Shown here piece by piece: positions 26,069-35,510 of a stretch of DNA of 64,000 nucleotides. Under the pieces are notes generated by a model. That model searched no databases and was not told the DNA's origin. It was given only the letters and a program-made list of their open reading frames with translations. The position numbers and the translations under genes were made by a program. The stretch's first letter is position 1. Each line of letters opens with the position of its first letter. This DNA comes from an uncultured Pseudoxanthomonas sp. (GTDB taxonomy: Bacteria; Pseudomonadota; Gammaproteobacteria; Xanthomonadales; Xanthomonadaceae): the NCBI GenBank assembly GCA_946479745.1, contig CAMLGZ010000005.1, forward strand, positions 181,053-245,052. The letters are read 5' to 3'.

Positions 26069-27895
26069 TTGAACGACACATCATCCGTACCGCCGAACCG
26101 CACCCGGCTTTTGCAGGACCGGGTGATCATGGCGTTGCTGATAGGCGCCACGGCCTGGGGGTCTTTGCTGGTCACGGGCTTGCCCGGCGAGGTTTCCGCG
26201 GTATGGGTGAGCAGCGGCATATTCGTCGGCTGGCTGCTGTCGCGCCGGACCGAACTCTGGCCGGGCTACGTCGTAGCGGGCTTCGCCGCCGAACTGGTGG
26301 TACGGCTGCTGTCCGGCGACGGTGTGGGCTTCGGTCTGGCGCTCAGCGTCTTCAATCTGCTGGAGGTGCTGATCGTCGCCGGCACGGTCCGGCGGCTGGT
26401 CCCTGACATCGGCAATCCCACGCGGTGGCTCGGCCTGGGAGGCATCGCCAGCGGCAGTACGCTCGTCGCCTGTGCCATCTCCGGCCTGCTGGCCAGCGCA
26501 GTGGTATCGGCCGCCTCCCACACGCCGTTCCTGACCACCTTTCTGATCTGGTATGCGGCGCATGTGGTCGGCATAGTGATCGTGGCGACGCTGACGCTGG
26601 TGGCCCATCGCAAAGGCATCGGCCTGAGCGACGTGCCCGGGCAGCGTTGGAATTTCCTGGGCGACATGCTGCTGATCGCCGCGGTATGCGGAGCGGTGTT
26701 CTACCAGTCCAGTTATCCGCTGCTGTTCCTGGTCTATCCACCGGTGTTGTACGGTGTTTTCCGGCATCGCTTCGCCGGCGTGGTGGTCGGCATCTCGTTG
26801 CTGGCCATCATCGGCGGCGTCGCCACTGCGCTGGGCCACGGCCCGCTGGCCCTGGTGACTGGCAGCGATGTCATCCAGCGCACCATCCTGCTGCAGTTGT
26901 TCGTCGGCACTGCCTGCCTGATGAGTTTCCCGGTGGCGCTGAGCATGGCCGAACGCGCACGGCTGACCGCGCGCGTGCGCGAGAGCGAACAGCGCTACCG
27001 GATGCTGGCCGACTATTCGCACGATGTGGTGGTGCGGATGCGCGCCGATGGACAAAGGCTTTACGTTTCGCCGTCGGCGCGGGACATCCTGGGCTGGGAG
27101 CCGGCCGAGCTGCTCAAACCCAACCAGATTCTGGTGCATCCCGAAGATTACGCCGTGCAGCAACAGACCATCGCCTCGGTGCTTGCGTCTGGCCATCCGG
27201 TTACCGCGATCTACCGCCTGCGCCACAAGGACGGGCACTACGTGTGGATGGAAGCTGCGGCGCGGCCCATTCCCAGTGCGGACGGCAATACGACGGACAT
27301 CATCTTCGCCGGTCGCGATGTCTCCCAGCGCGTGGCCGCCGAGCGGGCATTGAAGGCGAGCCGCGACGAGCTGGAGGCGCAGGCGCACCTCGACAGCCTG
27401 ACCGGGCTGGCCAATCGCCGCCAGTTCGACGAGCGGCTGATACATGCGCTGGGGCGGTCGCGACGGCAAGGGCTGGCGGTGGCGCTGATGTACATGGACA
27501 TCGATCATTTCAAACAGGTCAACGACAGTCACGGACATGCGGCGGGCGATGAAGTGCTGCGCGCGTTCGGCCAGCGCCTCAGCGCATGCGTACGCTCGGG
27601 CGACCTGGTGGCGCGGTTGGGCGGCGACGAGTTCGTGGTGCTGATCGAGGACCTGTCGGCACCGGAAACCGCCGAGGCGATCGCCAGCAAGCTGATCGAC
27701 GCGATGAGCGAAGGGATCGAGGTGGAAGGAAACACCTTGCATGTCACCACCAGCATCGGCATCGCGTATTCGGCGCATCCGGCAGTGGCCAAAGCCCTGA
27801 CCGCTGCGGCCGACGCGGCCCTGTACGCCGCCAAGAGCGCCGGCCGCAATACCTGGCAGCTGCTGCCGACGGACGATCCCGCCAGCCGGCACTGA
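26069..27895 (+). CDS. MASE1-PAS-GGDEF diguanylate cyclase
   Basis: A protein of about 608 residues. The N-terminal half is a MASE1-type sensor with eight to nine helices (for example VWVSSGIFVGWLLSRR, VLYGVFRHRFAGVVVGISLLAIIGG). It is followed by a PAS domain (RYRMLADYSHDVVVRM, ILGWEPAELLKPNQILVHPEDY) with a PAC end, and a GGDEF domain (HLDSLTGLANRRQFDERL, DIDHFKQVNDSHGHAAGDEVL) with an intact active site ARLGGDEFVVL. It should make c-di-GMP at the inner membrane in response to an unknown signal. I prefer the TTG at 26069 (AGGAG 10 nt before) that completes the first helix; ATG 26129 is the alternative. Confidence 0.88.
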   Translation: MNDTSSVPPNRTRLLQDRVIMALLIGATAWGSLLVTGLPGEVSAVWVSSGIFVGWLLSRRTELWPGYVVAGFAAELVVRLLSGDGVGFGLALSVFNLLEVLIVAGTVRRLVPDIGNPTRWLGLGGIASGSTLVACAISGLLASAVVSAASHTPFLTTFLIWYAAHVVGIVIVATLTLVAHRKGIGLSDVPGQRWNFLGDMLLIAAVCGAVFYQSSYPLLFLVYPPVLYGVFRHRFAGVVVGISLLAIIGGVATALGHGPLALVTGSDVIQRTILLQLFVGTACLMSFPVALSMAERARLTARVRESEQRYRMLADYSHDVVVRMRADGQRLYVSPSARDILGWEPAELLKPNQILVHPEDYAVQQQTIASVLASGHPVTAIYRLRHKDGHYVWMEAAARPIPSADGNTTDIIFAGRDVSQRVAAERALKASRDELEAQAHLDSLTGLANRRQFDERLIHALGRSRRQGLAVALMYMDIDHFKQVNDSHGHAAGDEVLRAFGQRLSACVRSGDLVARLGGDEFVVLIEDLSAPETAEAIASKLIDAMSEGIEVEGNTLHVTTSIGIAYSAHPAVAKALTAAADAALYAAKSAGRNTWQLLPTDDPASRH

Positions 27896-28012
27896 TCGGC
27901 GGCACTCTGATCGACAACCCTCCGACCGATGGCAGCGTGATCGCAGCGCCGCATGGCCGAACGAATCGCCGCGCGGCGTTACAGCAGGAACCAGCCACGC
28001 GGAGCCACCCTC

Positions 28013-28285
28013 ATGCCCAAGTACGTGATCGAACGCGAAATTCCCGGTGCCGGCAAGCTGTCGGCCGATGAACTCAAGCGCATTTCCCAGACTTCCTGCA
28101 GCGTGCTGAACGACATGGGCCCACAAATCCAGTGGATCCACAGTTATGTCACCGGCGACAGGATCTACTGCCTGTACCGCGCGCCGAACGAGCAGATGGT
28201 CCGCGATCATGCGCAGCGGGGCGGCTTTCCCGCCAACCGCGTTTCCGAAGTCCTGGTCACCATCGATCCGACCACCGCCGAGTAG
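28013..28285 (+). CDS. DUF4242 protein
   Basis: A 90-residue protein matching DUF4242: MPKYVIEREIPGAGKLSADEL, SCSVLNDMGPQIQWIHSYVTGDRIYCLYRAPNEQMVRDHAQRGGFPANRV. Small ferredoxin-fold protein; some relatives bind nickel or other metals. ATG 28013 is chosen because the family starts MPKY; a GGAG lies 12-15 nt before it. It lies between the two large signalling genes and is probably transcribed alone. Confidence 0.9.
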   Translation: MPKYVIEREIPGAGKLSADELKRISQTSCSVLNDMGPQIQWIHSYVTGDRIYCLYRAPNEQMVRDHAQRGGFPANRVSEVLVTIDPTTAE

Positions 28286-28415
28286 CGCAGTCCGGCACGA
28301 TGGGAATCCGGGCGTGGGGACCTTGCGGTTCGCACCCCGAAAAGGCCGGGAATACTGCCTTCGCGAAGGTGAAAGTGGACAGCACACGGCTTTTTCACGG
28401 GGAGTCGGGCATAAG

Positions 28416-30941
28416 ATGGAATTGTCCGATCCTTCTCCGGGGAAGCCGATGACCTCGCCCGCCGCCGCTAAACGGCCGCTCGCCTTCCTGGAAGGTGGCG
28501 GCGAAATGGGCGAGCGCATGCGGGCCTACGATTGGGCGTCCACCTCGCTGGGGGCGCCGGAGACCTGGCCCACGCAGCTGAAGACTGCAGTGCGTCTGTT
28601 GCTGTCGACCCGGCACCCGATGTTGCTCTGGTGGGGTCCGCAGCTGATCCAGTTCTATAACGATGCCTATGCCCGTTCGATCGGACCCGAGCGCCATCCC
28701 AGCGCACTCGGGCAGCGCGGACGCGAATGCTGGCAACGGATCTGGCCCGCCATCGGGCCGCAGATCGAACAGGTAATGCAGGGATGCGAGGCCACCTGGA
28801 AGGAGAACGAACGGGTGCCGATCATGCACAACGGCACGCGCGAAGAGGTGTATTGGACCTACAGCTACAGTCCCATCGACCAACCCGACGCGCCGCACGG
28901 CGTGGGCGGCGTGCTGGTGATGTGTACCGAAGCCAGCGAACAGATCGTCGCCCAGCGCGACCGTCTGGCCGAGCGCGACCAGCTGAAGGATCTTTTCCAG
29001 CAGGCGCCGGGCTTCATGGCCCTGCTGCGCGGGCCGCAGCACGTGTTCGAAATGGTCAATCCCTCCTACATGGAACTGGTCGGCCACCATGACCTGCTGG
29101 GCAAGGCGGTGGCCGATGCACTGCCCGACACGGTCAAGCAGGGCTACGTGGACCTGCTGGATGAGGTCTACCGCAGCGGCAAAGCCTTCACCACCACCGG
29201 CGCGCGCTTCGAGTTCGCCGGCGCCAACGAGCGGCGCATGGAGCGCTACGTGGATTTCGTCTACCAGCCCATCACCGATACGGACGGCGCGGTGACCGGC
29301 ATTTTCATGGAAGGTTTCGACGTGACCAGCGCGCACTCCGACGCCGAAGCCGTGCGCGAGCTCTACGACACCCTGGAGCAGCGCGTCGCCGACGCGCTGG
29401 CCGAGCGCAACATCCTGGCCGACGTGGTGGAATTTTCCGATACCCACACCCTGGCCATCGACCTCTGCTACTACGTGCTGGCGGTCAACAAATCCTATTC
29501 CGACGAGTTCGAGAGCCTGTACGGCCATCGTCTCAAGGTCGGCGACAACCTGCTGGAAATGCTCAAAAGCGATCCCGTGCGGGCCGAACGCATGCGCGGA
29601 TTCTGGAACCGTGCGATCAGCGGCGAGGATTTCCACATCGCCGAAACGCTCAGCTCCGCCGCCACCGGCACACGGCTCTACGACATGCGTTTCAACGCAT
29701 TGAAGGACCGCAGCGGCAAGCGGGTCGGCGCGTTCGTCGTGGTCTATGACGTGACCGACCGCGCGAGCGAACAGGCGCGCCTGGCCGAAGCCGAAGCGCG
29801 GGTGCGGCAGGCGCAGAAAATAGAGGCGATCGGCCAGTTGACCGGCGGCGTGGCGCACGATTTCAACAATCTGTTGATGGTGATTTCCGGCGGCCTGGAA
29901 GTCATGGACGAACTGGCGCCGGCGCGCAGGGAAAAAGTGATCGCCGGCATGCGCCAGGCGGTGGAGAAAGGCGCCGGCCTGAGCCGTCAGCTGCTGGCGT
30001 TTTCGCGCCGTCAACCGCTGCGCCCGGAAGCGGTGAACCTTGTGCGCAAGATCGGCGGCATGCGCGAAATGCTGGACCGCAGCCTGCGCGGCGATGTGCA
30101 TGTGGAAGTGGCTTTCGACAGCGGATTGTGGCCGGTGGAGGTGGATCCGGGCCAACTGGAACTGGTGGTGTTGAACCTGGCGGTCAACGCGCGCGATGCG
30201 ATGCCCGGCGGCGGCACCATCCGTATCGGCGCACGCAACGCGCCCGCGTTGAACGACGAGGAGCTGTTCGGCGATTACGTGGAATTGTCCATCGCCGATA
30301 CCGGCACCGGCATGATGCCCGAAGTGCTGGCGCGCGTGTTCGAGCCGTTCTTCACCACCAAGGAAATCGGCAAGGGTTCCGGACTGGGACTGGCGCAGGC
30401 GCACGGGTTCGCCAAATCATCGCGGGGCGCCGTGCGCATCGACAGCGAACCGCGCAAGGGCACTACGGTCTTCCTGTACCTGCCGCGTACCGACAAATCG
30501 CCCGTCGGCGACGACGAAGAGAAGGAAGTTGAAACGCCCGGCCGCAACCAGATCCAGGCACAAGGCTCGTTGCTGCTGGTGGAAGACGACGACGAAGTAG
30601 CCGCGCTGACCAGCGAGATGCTGGCAACGCTGGGCTACGAAGTGACGCGCGTGGAGAACGCCGACGCCGCACTGGGAGCATTGGCCGGCGGGAAATCCTT
30701 CGGCGTCGTGTTCTCCGATGTGATGATGCCGGGCCATCTGGATGGAATCGACCTGTCGCAGGAAATCCGATTGCGCCGCCCCGGGCTTCCCGTCGTGCTC
30801 ACCACCGGCCACGTGGAAGCGGCCAAGCAGAAAGCCGCGGCGCTGGGACTTGCGGTGCTGCCGAAACCCTACCGGTTGCAAGAGCTGGAAACCGCCCTGG
30901 GCGATGCGCGCAAGCACGCGCGGGACGCATCGCCGGCTTGA
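28416..30941 (+). CDS. Hybrid histidine kinase with PAS sensors and C-terminal receiver
   Basis: An 841-residue soluble hybrid kinase. The first sensor (WASTSLGAPETWPTQLKTAVRLLLSTRHPMLLWWGP) is a PAS-like domain common before such kinases; two more PAS domains follow (LFQQAPGFMALLRGPQHVFEMVN; LAVNKSYSDEFESLYGHRL). The dimerisation segment contains the phosphoacceptor in GGVAHDFNNLL, the N box is LNLAVNARDAMPGGG and G boxes are DTGTGM and GKGSGLGLAQ. A receiver domain follows (LLLVEDDDEVAAL, with VVFSDVMMPG holding the phospho-Asp and LPKPYRLQEL the lysine). No membrane helix. ATG 28416 follows GGGAGTCGGGCATAAG; ATG 28449 is also possible. Confidence 0.9.
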   Translation: MELSDPSPGKPMTSPAAAKRPLAFLEGGGEMGERMRAYDWASTSLGAPETWPTQLKTAVRLLLSTRHPMLLWWGPQLIQFYNDAYARSIGPERHPSALGQRGRECWQRIWPAIGPQIEQVMQGCEATWKENERVPIMHNGTREEVYWTYSYSPIDQPDAPHGVGGVLVMCTEASEQIVAQRDRLAERDQLKDLFQQAPGFMALLRGPQHVFEMVNPSYMELVGHHDLLGKAVADALPDTVKQGYVDLLDEVYRSGKAFTTTGARFEFAGANERRMERYVDFVYQPITDTDGAVTGIFMEGFDVTSAHSDAEAVRELYDTLEQRVADALAERNILADVVEFSDTHTLAIDLCYYVLAVNKSYSDEFESLYGHRLKVGDNLLEMLKSDPVRAERMRGFWNRAISGEDFHIAETLSSAATGTRLYDMRFNALKDRSGKRVGAFVVVYDVTDRASEQARLAEAEARVRQAQKIEAIGQLTGGVAHDFNNLLMVISGGLEVMDELAPARREKVIAGMRQAVEKGAGLSRQLLAFSRRQPLRPEAVNLVRKIGGMREMLDRSLRGDVHVEVAFDSGLWPVEVDPGQLELVVLNLAVNARDAMPGGGTIRIGARNAPALNDEELFGDYVELSIADTGTGMMPEVLARVFEPFFTTKEIGKGSGLGLAQAHGFAKSSRGAVRIDSEPRKGTTVFLYLPRTDKSPVGDDEEKEVETPGRNQIQAQGSLLLVEDDDEVAALTSEMLATLGYEVTRVENADAALGALAGGKSFGVVFSDVMMPGHLDGIDLSQEIRLRRPGLPVVLTTGHVEAAKQKAAALGLAVLPKPYRLQELETALGDARKHARDASPA

Positions 30942-30952
30942 CCAACCGCCTT

Positions 30953-31086
30953 TGTAGGAGCGACGCAAGTCGCGAAGCTCCGGAAAATTCGGCCCCCAAC
31001 GCGTGCCGCCATCCAATGCTCCATGGCGGGACGTAATGAGAGGCCTGTGGGTGTGGGAGTTTCGCGACTTGCGTCGCTCCTACAAG
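30953..31086. repeat. REP pair flanking the RAYT gene on its 3' side
   Basis: A forward unit at 30953-30980 (TAGGAGCGACGCAAGTCGCG) and an inverted unit at 31057-31086 (CGCGACTTGCGTCGCTCCTA), spaced by 76 nt. The inverted unit ends 10 bp from the RAYT stop. Confidence 0.9.
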
Positions 31087-31096
31087 AGCCCTCTAT

Positions 31097-31588
31097 TCAA
31101 AGCCACGCTGCATCCCAAAAAGGATAGTCGCCAATCTTGCGAACTAACCCTGCGCGCACGGGGTTCAACACTATGTATCGAGCCACAGCGATTGCATCTT
31201 CTTCACGCCGAAGGGCGCGATCGTGGAAGGATTTTCCCCACACTGTTCCCAGTTCCGGCCAATGTACGCGAAGCCGCCGGGATACGTTCGCTTTGAAGCT
31301 CCGCATCAGATCAGACAAGGATTCGCCTTCCCCCAGTTCGATCAACCCGTGCCAGTGGTCGGGCATCAGCACCCATGCCAGCAGTGTCGCCTTTTGCCAT
31401 GAGCGTCGATCATGTATTTCCCTGGCCGCGTCCAGAGCGAGGGCGTGGTTCGAGAACAAGCTCTGTCTTTCGTGCGTTGTGAAAGTAACCAGATACCGTT
31501 GGCCGGAGACTGAAGCTCTGCCGCGTCTCAGCGCGGCATGGTCCGGTATCTTATGCAAACTCAGCTTGGATATGGACGATTCGCTCAT
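31097..31588 (-). CDS. REP-associated tyrosine transposase (RAYT)
   Basis: A 163-residue Y1/HUH transposase of the REP-associated (TnpA-REP) type. It has an RYLVTFTTHERQSLF strand, the HUH pair in MPDHWHGLIEL, and the catalytic Tyr in the helix ARYIVLNPVRAGLVRKIGDYPFWDA. RAYTs are single-copy, host-borne relatives of IS200/IS605 transposases that process the REP palindromes flanking them. Here REP units lie 10 bp on the 3' side (30953-31086) and 72 bp on the 5' side (31660-31690). All key residues appear intact, so it is probably functional. Confidence 0.93.
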   Translation of the reverse strand: MSESSISKLSLHKIPDHAALRRGRASVSGQRYLVTFTTHERQSLFSNHALALDAAREIHDRRSWQKATLLAWVLMPDHWHGLIELGEGESLSDLMRSFKANVSRRLRVHWPELGTVWGKSFHDRALRREEDAIAVARYIVLNPVRAGLVRKIGDYPFWDAAWL

Positions 31589-31659
31589 GCCCTCAGCGTA
31601 AGGATCAGGCGGATATTGTTCTATAGGATTGCAGGATGCGCTGGAGTCGGAATTTTCCG

Positions 31660-31690
31660 GAGTTTCGCGACTTGCGTCGCTCCTACAAGA
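31660..31690. repeat. REP unit on the 5' side of the RAYT gene
   Basis: Single inverted-orientation unit (TTCGCGACTTGCGTCGCTCC, then TACAAG) between the RAYT start and the 3' end of the amidohydrolase gene. Confidence 0.9.
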
Positions 31691-31694
31691 TTCG

Positions 31695-33005
31695 TTATTC
31701 CGCTTGCTTGACCACCACGCCCTGCTTCATCACCAGCATGGGTTTTTCCGTGGCGCGGATGTTCTGCAGCACATCGCCCGGGACCGCGACGATATCGGCG
31801 AACTTTCCGGTTTCCAGCGTGCCGGTCTCCTTGTCGATGCCCAGCAGTTTCGCCGAGCCCTGACTGCTGGCCAGCAATGCCGCCGACGGCGACATGCCCA
31901 GATCGACCATGTCGCCGAATTCCTGCGCATTGATGCCGTGCGGATACACCGCCGCGTCGGTGCCGAAGGCGATGGGTGTACCGATCTTCAGCGCGTTCTT
32001 GAACATGGCCGAATGCGAGGCGCCGGCCGCGCGCGCCTTTGCGCCGATCTTGGGCGGATAGGTATCGGCCTTGTCCAGCACCCACACCTGGGTCATGCGC
32101 GTGGGCACCAGGTACACGCCCTTCTGCTTCATCAGCTGCAGGGTGGAAGTAGTGAGGAAGCTGCCGTGTTCGATGGAATCCACGCCCGCTTCCACCGCCA
32201 GTTTTGCGGCCGCATCGCCGTGGCTGTGCGCGGCGACCTTGCGATTCCAATTGTGCGCTTCACCGATGATCGCGCGCAGTTCCTCGGCGGTGAGTTGCGG
32301 CACGTCGACCGGGTCGGATTCGGACAGCACGCCGCCCGATGCGCAGATCTTGATCAGGTCGGCGCCGTACTTCATCTGCAGGCGTGTGGCCTCGCGGCAT
32401 TGTTCGGGACCGTTGCATACGCCTTCCAACGGGCCGGAAGGCTTCACGCGTTCCGGCGGAAACGGCGAACTGTCGCAGTGGCCGCCGGTGGAACCCAACG
32501 CATGGCCTGCGACCAGCATGCGCGGGCCTTCGGTCAGGCCGGCGTTGATGGCGTTGCGTAGCGCTACATCGATGAAATCGCCGGCGCCGACTTCGCGCGC
32601 GGTGGTGACGCCGGCCATCAGCGTGGCCTTGGCGTTGCTGCCGGCGTGGAAGGACTGTTCCACCGGGAAGCGCAGCATGCCTTCGTAGAAACCCTGGGCC
32701 CAGTCGTCTTCGTGGTCGTAGGAAATATGGGTGTGGGCATCGATATAGCCAGGGACCAGCGTCGCATCGCCCAGCTCGATGACCTTCGCCCCGGCCGGAA
32801 TTTCGGCATTGGCGCCGACGGCGATGATCTTGCTGCCCTGCACCACCACCAATCCTGGCGAAGTCAGGCCGCCGCTGCGTCCGTCGAACAGATGGGCGGC
32901 CTTGAGCACGGTGACCGCAGGCGCGGGCACCGTGGGTGTCTGTGCGTAGCCGGCGAAAGCCAGCAGCAATCCGGCCGCCAGGCCGCTGAGACGAAGCTTG
33001 TTCAT
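31695..33005 (-). CDS. Exported metal-dependent amidohydrolase
   Basis: A 436-residue amidohydrolase of the prolidase/imidazolonepropionase-like group with a signal peptide (MNKLRLSGLAAGLLLAFAGYAQ). Metal ligands are visible: HTHISYD (strand 1), the Lys/His region DLIKICASGG, AHSHGDAA, DSIEHGSF and the final Asp in FGTDAAVYPHG. The N-terminal beta-sandwich (LVVVQGSKIIAVGANAEIP) and C-terminal closure (GTLETGKFADIVAVPGDVL) are typical. Xanthomonads use such periplasmic enzymes as Xaa-Pro or Xaa-Arg dipeptidases, but the substrate here is open. The final bases lie against a REP unit. Confidence 0.92.
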   Translation of the reverse strand: MNKLRLSGLAAGLLLAFAGYAQTPTVPAPAVTVLKAAHLFDGRSGGLTSPGLVVVQGSKIIAVGANAEIPAGAKVIELGDATLVPGYIDAHTHISYDHEDDWAQGFYEGMLRFPVEQSFHAGSNAKATLMAGVTTAREVGAGDFIDVALRNAINAGLTEGPRMLVAGHALGSTGGHCDSSPFPPERVKPSGPLEGVCNGPEQCREATRLQMKYGADLIKICASGGVLSESDPVDVPQLTAEELRAIIGEAHNWNRKVAAHSHGDAAAKLAVEAGVDSIEHGSFLTTSTLQLMKQKGVYLVPTRMTQVWVLDKADTYPPKIGAKARAAGASHSAMFKNALKIGTPIAFGTDAAVYPHGINAQEFGDMVDLGMSPSAALLASSQGSAKLLGIDKETGTLETGKFADIVAVPGDVLQNIRATEKPMLVMKQGVVVKQAE

Positions 33006-33145
33006 GCGCGACTTTCCCCAAGACCGTAGTAGCCCCCAAGTGTATGACGGTTCGGCGCGCAGGGATGCGCCGCACTGCTGCGTTTGCGATGGACAACCCG
33101 GTAAGCTACCGACACTGGGGGCACCGGCGGATAGACGGGCTGACG

Positions 33146-33478
33146 ATGAACCGATACGGCTGGATGGTGGTACGCGCCTACCTGCCCGCGCTGATGGCGC
33201 TGGTGGCCGCGGTGGTGTGCATGCTGTGGACGTCGCTGTTCGGCGGTGTGGACAGCCTGCGCCTGTTCACGCCGTACATGAAATGGTTGCCGCCGCTATT
33301 CCTGCTGACCGCGCTGATTACCGGCCTGGTCGCGACGCTGCGACTGTGGAACTGGAAAACCGGCAAGGCGCCCCGTTGCGCCGGTTGCGGCGGACCGCTG
33401 AGCCGGTTGCATCATGGAGCACAGGGGGATTTTCGCAAATGTATGGTCTGCGGCGGCAAGCAAACGCAAAGCACTTAG
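33146..33478 (+). CDS. Small membrane protein with C-terminal zinc ribbon
   Basis: About 110 residues: two membrane helices (LPALMALVAAVVCMLWTSLFG and PPLFLLTALITGLVATLRL), then a cytoplasmic tail with two CxxC knuckles (CAGCGG and CMVCGG) that probably bind zinc. No family recognised. Start uncertain: ATG 33146 (MNRYGWMVVRAY) seems best, but ATG 33089 or 33044 in the same frame would add a basic N-terminus. Divergent from the amidohydrolase gene. Confidence 0.65.
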   Translation: MNRYGWMVVRAYLPALMALVAAVVCMLWTSLFGGVDSLRLFTPYMKWLPPLFLLTALITGLVATLRLWNWKTGKAPRCAGCGGPLSRLHHGAQGDFRKCMVCGGKQTQST

Positions 33479-33537
33479 GTTTGCATTGCGAGCGGCGAGA
33501 TGACGCTCCGGAAACCCGAGTAGGCGCGATGCCGCCG

Positions 33538-33610
33538 TTGTAGGAGCGACGCGAGTCGCGAAGCTCCCGCAGCGTACGTGCTCATTGCTTCGCGACTCAC
33601 GGTCGCTCAT
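33538..33610. repeat. REP pair
   Basis: Forward unit TAGGAGCGACGCGAGTCGCG at about 33541-33560 and a diverged inverted unit (TTCGCGACTCACGGTCGCTC) at 33589-33608. Same family as the RAYT-flanking units; the second copy carries several changes. Confidence 0.8.
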
Positions 33611-33641
33611 CCATGCGTTCAAGCGCGCGTGGACGTACCGG

Positions 33642-35507
33642 TCAACCCTTCTTCAGCGGCTGCGCCGTGCCCTTGGCGATGGCTTCGTCCATCAGCTGCT
33701 TCGCCCGCTGTTCTGCATGAACATCGGCGGCCCGCATCTTCCTGTCCAGTTCGGCCTGCTGACGATCCAACTCGGCCATTGGCGCATCCAACTCGGCCTG
33801 TTTCCTGTCCAGCGCAGCCTGCTGGCGGTCCAGTTCCGCCATGTGCGCATCGGCTTCGCTTTCCCGCATCCGCCGGGTCGCAAGTTCGGCCTGCTTCATG
33901 CCGAGTTCGGCCTGAAGGTTGCCGATGGCGGCCTGCTTGCTGCCGATCTCGCTCTGGCGATTGCCGATTGCCGATTGCGCGCCGCCCAGGCGCGTGACTT
34001 CGGCATAGCTGGCGCGGAACCGTTCCAAGGTTGCGGGATCGCGTACCACGTATCGTGCGTTGCCCCTGCGAAGCCACAACAGTTCCTCGCCGTTGCGCTG
34101 CAGGCGCTGCGCCTCGCGCAGGTCGTCCATGGAACCATTCATCACACTGTTGTTTTCGCGCAGCAGTACGTACGCCTCGGTGGTGTTCGAAGACAGATGG
34201 AAAGTGCCGCGGGTGATTTGTGCTGCGGCAGGCGGAGCGGGAGGCGCGGGCGGAGCCGGCAATGCCGCAGGACTCGGGGCTGCGGCGGGAGCGGGCGGGG
34301 CCGGAGGTGCAGGAACCCGCGGTGGCGGCGCGATTTCGGCAACCGGAGTGACCACCGGAGTCTCGGCGGCGACGGGGGTCGGGGCCGCGGCCGGGGTGGC
34401 CGCGACGCGTGGAGCCGCCGCCGGCGCAACCGATGGTTTGGGCGTACGTGCCGCAACCGGCGCCCGTGGCGCGCCTGCGGTTTCGGCTGCGGGTGCCGCG
34501 ATGATGCGGTACGGCATCACGCCAAGCACGGCGACCACGCCGAGGATGACCAGCGCGACGACACGCGGTGTGGAAGCGGTGCTCTGCAGCATGACGAGTC
34601 TCCTCTTGAGGATATGGAAGGTGGGCGAAGCGCTGGCCAGGCCGGCGCTGGGCCGCGGTGCGACGCCCAAACGAATCAGCAGGCGCCCGTATTCGCGCGC
34701 GCAGTGACGGTTGCCGGCGAGCACGGCGGCGTCGCAGGCGGCTTCGCGGGCCAGCGCGTATTCGCGCGCGGCCAGGTGCGCGAGCGGGTGGAAGAAGAAC
34801 AGATGCTGCGCGGCCGCCGGCAACAGGCCCCACCACAGATCGTTGCGTTGCAGGTGGATCAGTTCATGGGTAAGCGCCATGTCCAGTTCGTCGGCGTGCA
34901 TCGATTGCGGATGGTCGGCGGGCAGCAGCAGCACCGGCCGCCACGGGCCTATCAGTTGCGGCGAACCGATCGATGCCGACAGGCGCAGATGCGGCATGCG
35001 GCGCAGGCCGTGCGCTTCGGCCGCCAATTGCAAGGCATGCAGCAAGGTCCTGTCCTTGCAGGCGTGCGAGTCGCGCAACAGACGACGCGTGGCCAGGTAG
35101 CCGCGCAGGGTGCGCGCGATCATGAAGCTCAGGCCCGACAGCCACAGCCATGCCAATGCGACGGACCACGACCAGGTCCATTGCGCCGGCGCCATTTCAT
35201 AAGACGTTGCGCTTGTCGGCGATGATGCGGCGGCTTCCGCAGGAGCTAGCAGGATCATCTGCGCGGGTGCGGCGCTGACCTGTTGCGCCGCTTCGGCAGG
35301 AAGCAGCGGTAGCGCCAACGGACTGGACCACAGCACGCCGACCACCAATTGCAGCGCCACCAGCCACCAGAGACCGGCGCGCGCGGCCGCCGACAGGCGC
35401 GGCAGCAATTTGCACAACGCCCAGACCGCAACGACGAACAGGGTGGATTGCACGCTGGCGGCGAGCAGGCGCGGCAGCAAGACTTCAGAAACGAACTCCA
35501 GAGCCAT
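33642..35507 (-). CDS. BlaR1/M56-family sensor peptidase with C-terminal heptad repeats
   Basis: A 621-residue integral-membrane metalloprotease. Four N-terminal helices surround an M56 domain with zinc motif HELIH (214-218) and the downstream EAACDAAVL. Instead of a penicillin-binding sensor domain, the periplasmic part has a long Pro/Ala-rich linker (about 350-450). This is followed by a globular segment (AYVLLRENNSVMNGSMDDLREAQRL) and a run of seven-residue repeats of the type xIGxxQA and xELDRQQ up to the C-terminus, a predicted coiled coil. It follows the BlaI-type repressor gene by 3 bp, so the pair forms one operon. The antirepressor role (cleavage of BlaI on signal) is known for the family; the signal is unknown here. 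Confidence 0.9.
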   Translation of the reverse strand: MALEFVSEVLLPRLLAASVQSTLFVVAVWALCKLLPRLSAAARAGLWWLVALQLVVGVLWSSPLALPLLPAEAAQQVSAAPAQMILLAPAEAAASSPTSATSYEMAPAQWTWSWSVALAWLWLSGLSFMIARTLRGYLATRRLLRDSHACKDRTLLHALQLAAEAHGLRRMPHLRLSASIGSPQLIGPWRPVLLLPADHPQSMHADELDMALTHELIHLQRNDLWWGLLPAAAQHLFFFHPLAHLAAREYALAREAACDAAVLAGNRHCAREYGRLLIRLGVAPRPSAGLASASPTFHILKRRLVMLQSTASTPRVVALVILGVVAVLGVMPYRIIAAPAAETAGAPRAPVAARTPKPSVAPAAAPRVAATPAAAPTPVAAETPVVTPVAEIAPPPRVPAPPAPPAPAAAPSPAALPAPPAPPAPPAAAQITRGTFHLSSNTTEAYVLLRENNSVMNGSMDDLREAQRLQRNGEELLWLRRGNARYVVRDPATLERFRASYAEVTRLGGAQSAIGNRQSEIGSKQAAIGNLQAELGMKQAELATRRMRESEADAHMAELDRQQAALDRKQAELDAPMAELDRQQAELDRKMRAADVHAEQRAKQLMDEAIAKGTAQPLKKG

Positions 35508-35510
35508 GGC

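Noticed and set aside
26081..28519. 812-residue minus-strand frame over the GGDEF protein and DUF4242 gene
   Set aside because: Antisense shadow caused by high GC; composition (H, Q, R, A) and lack of motifs are typical of such frames.
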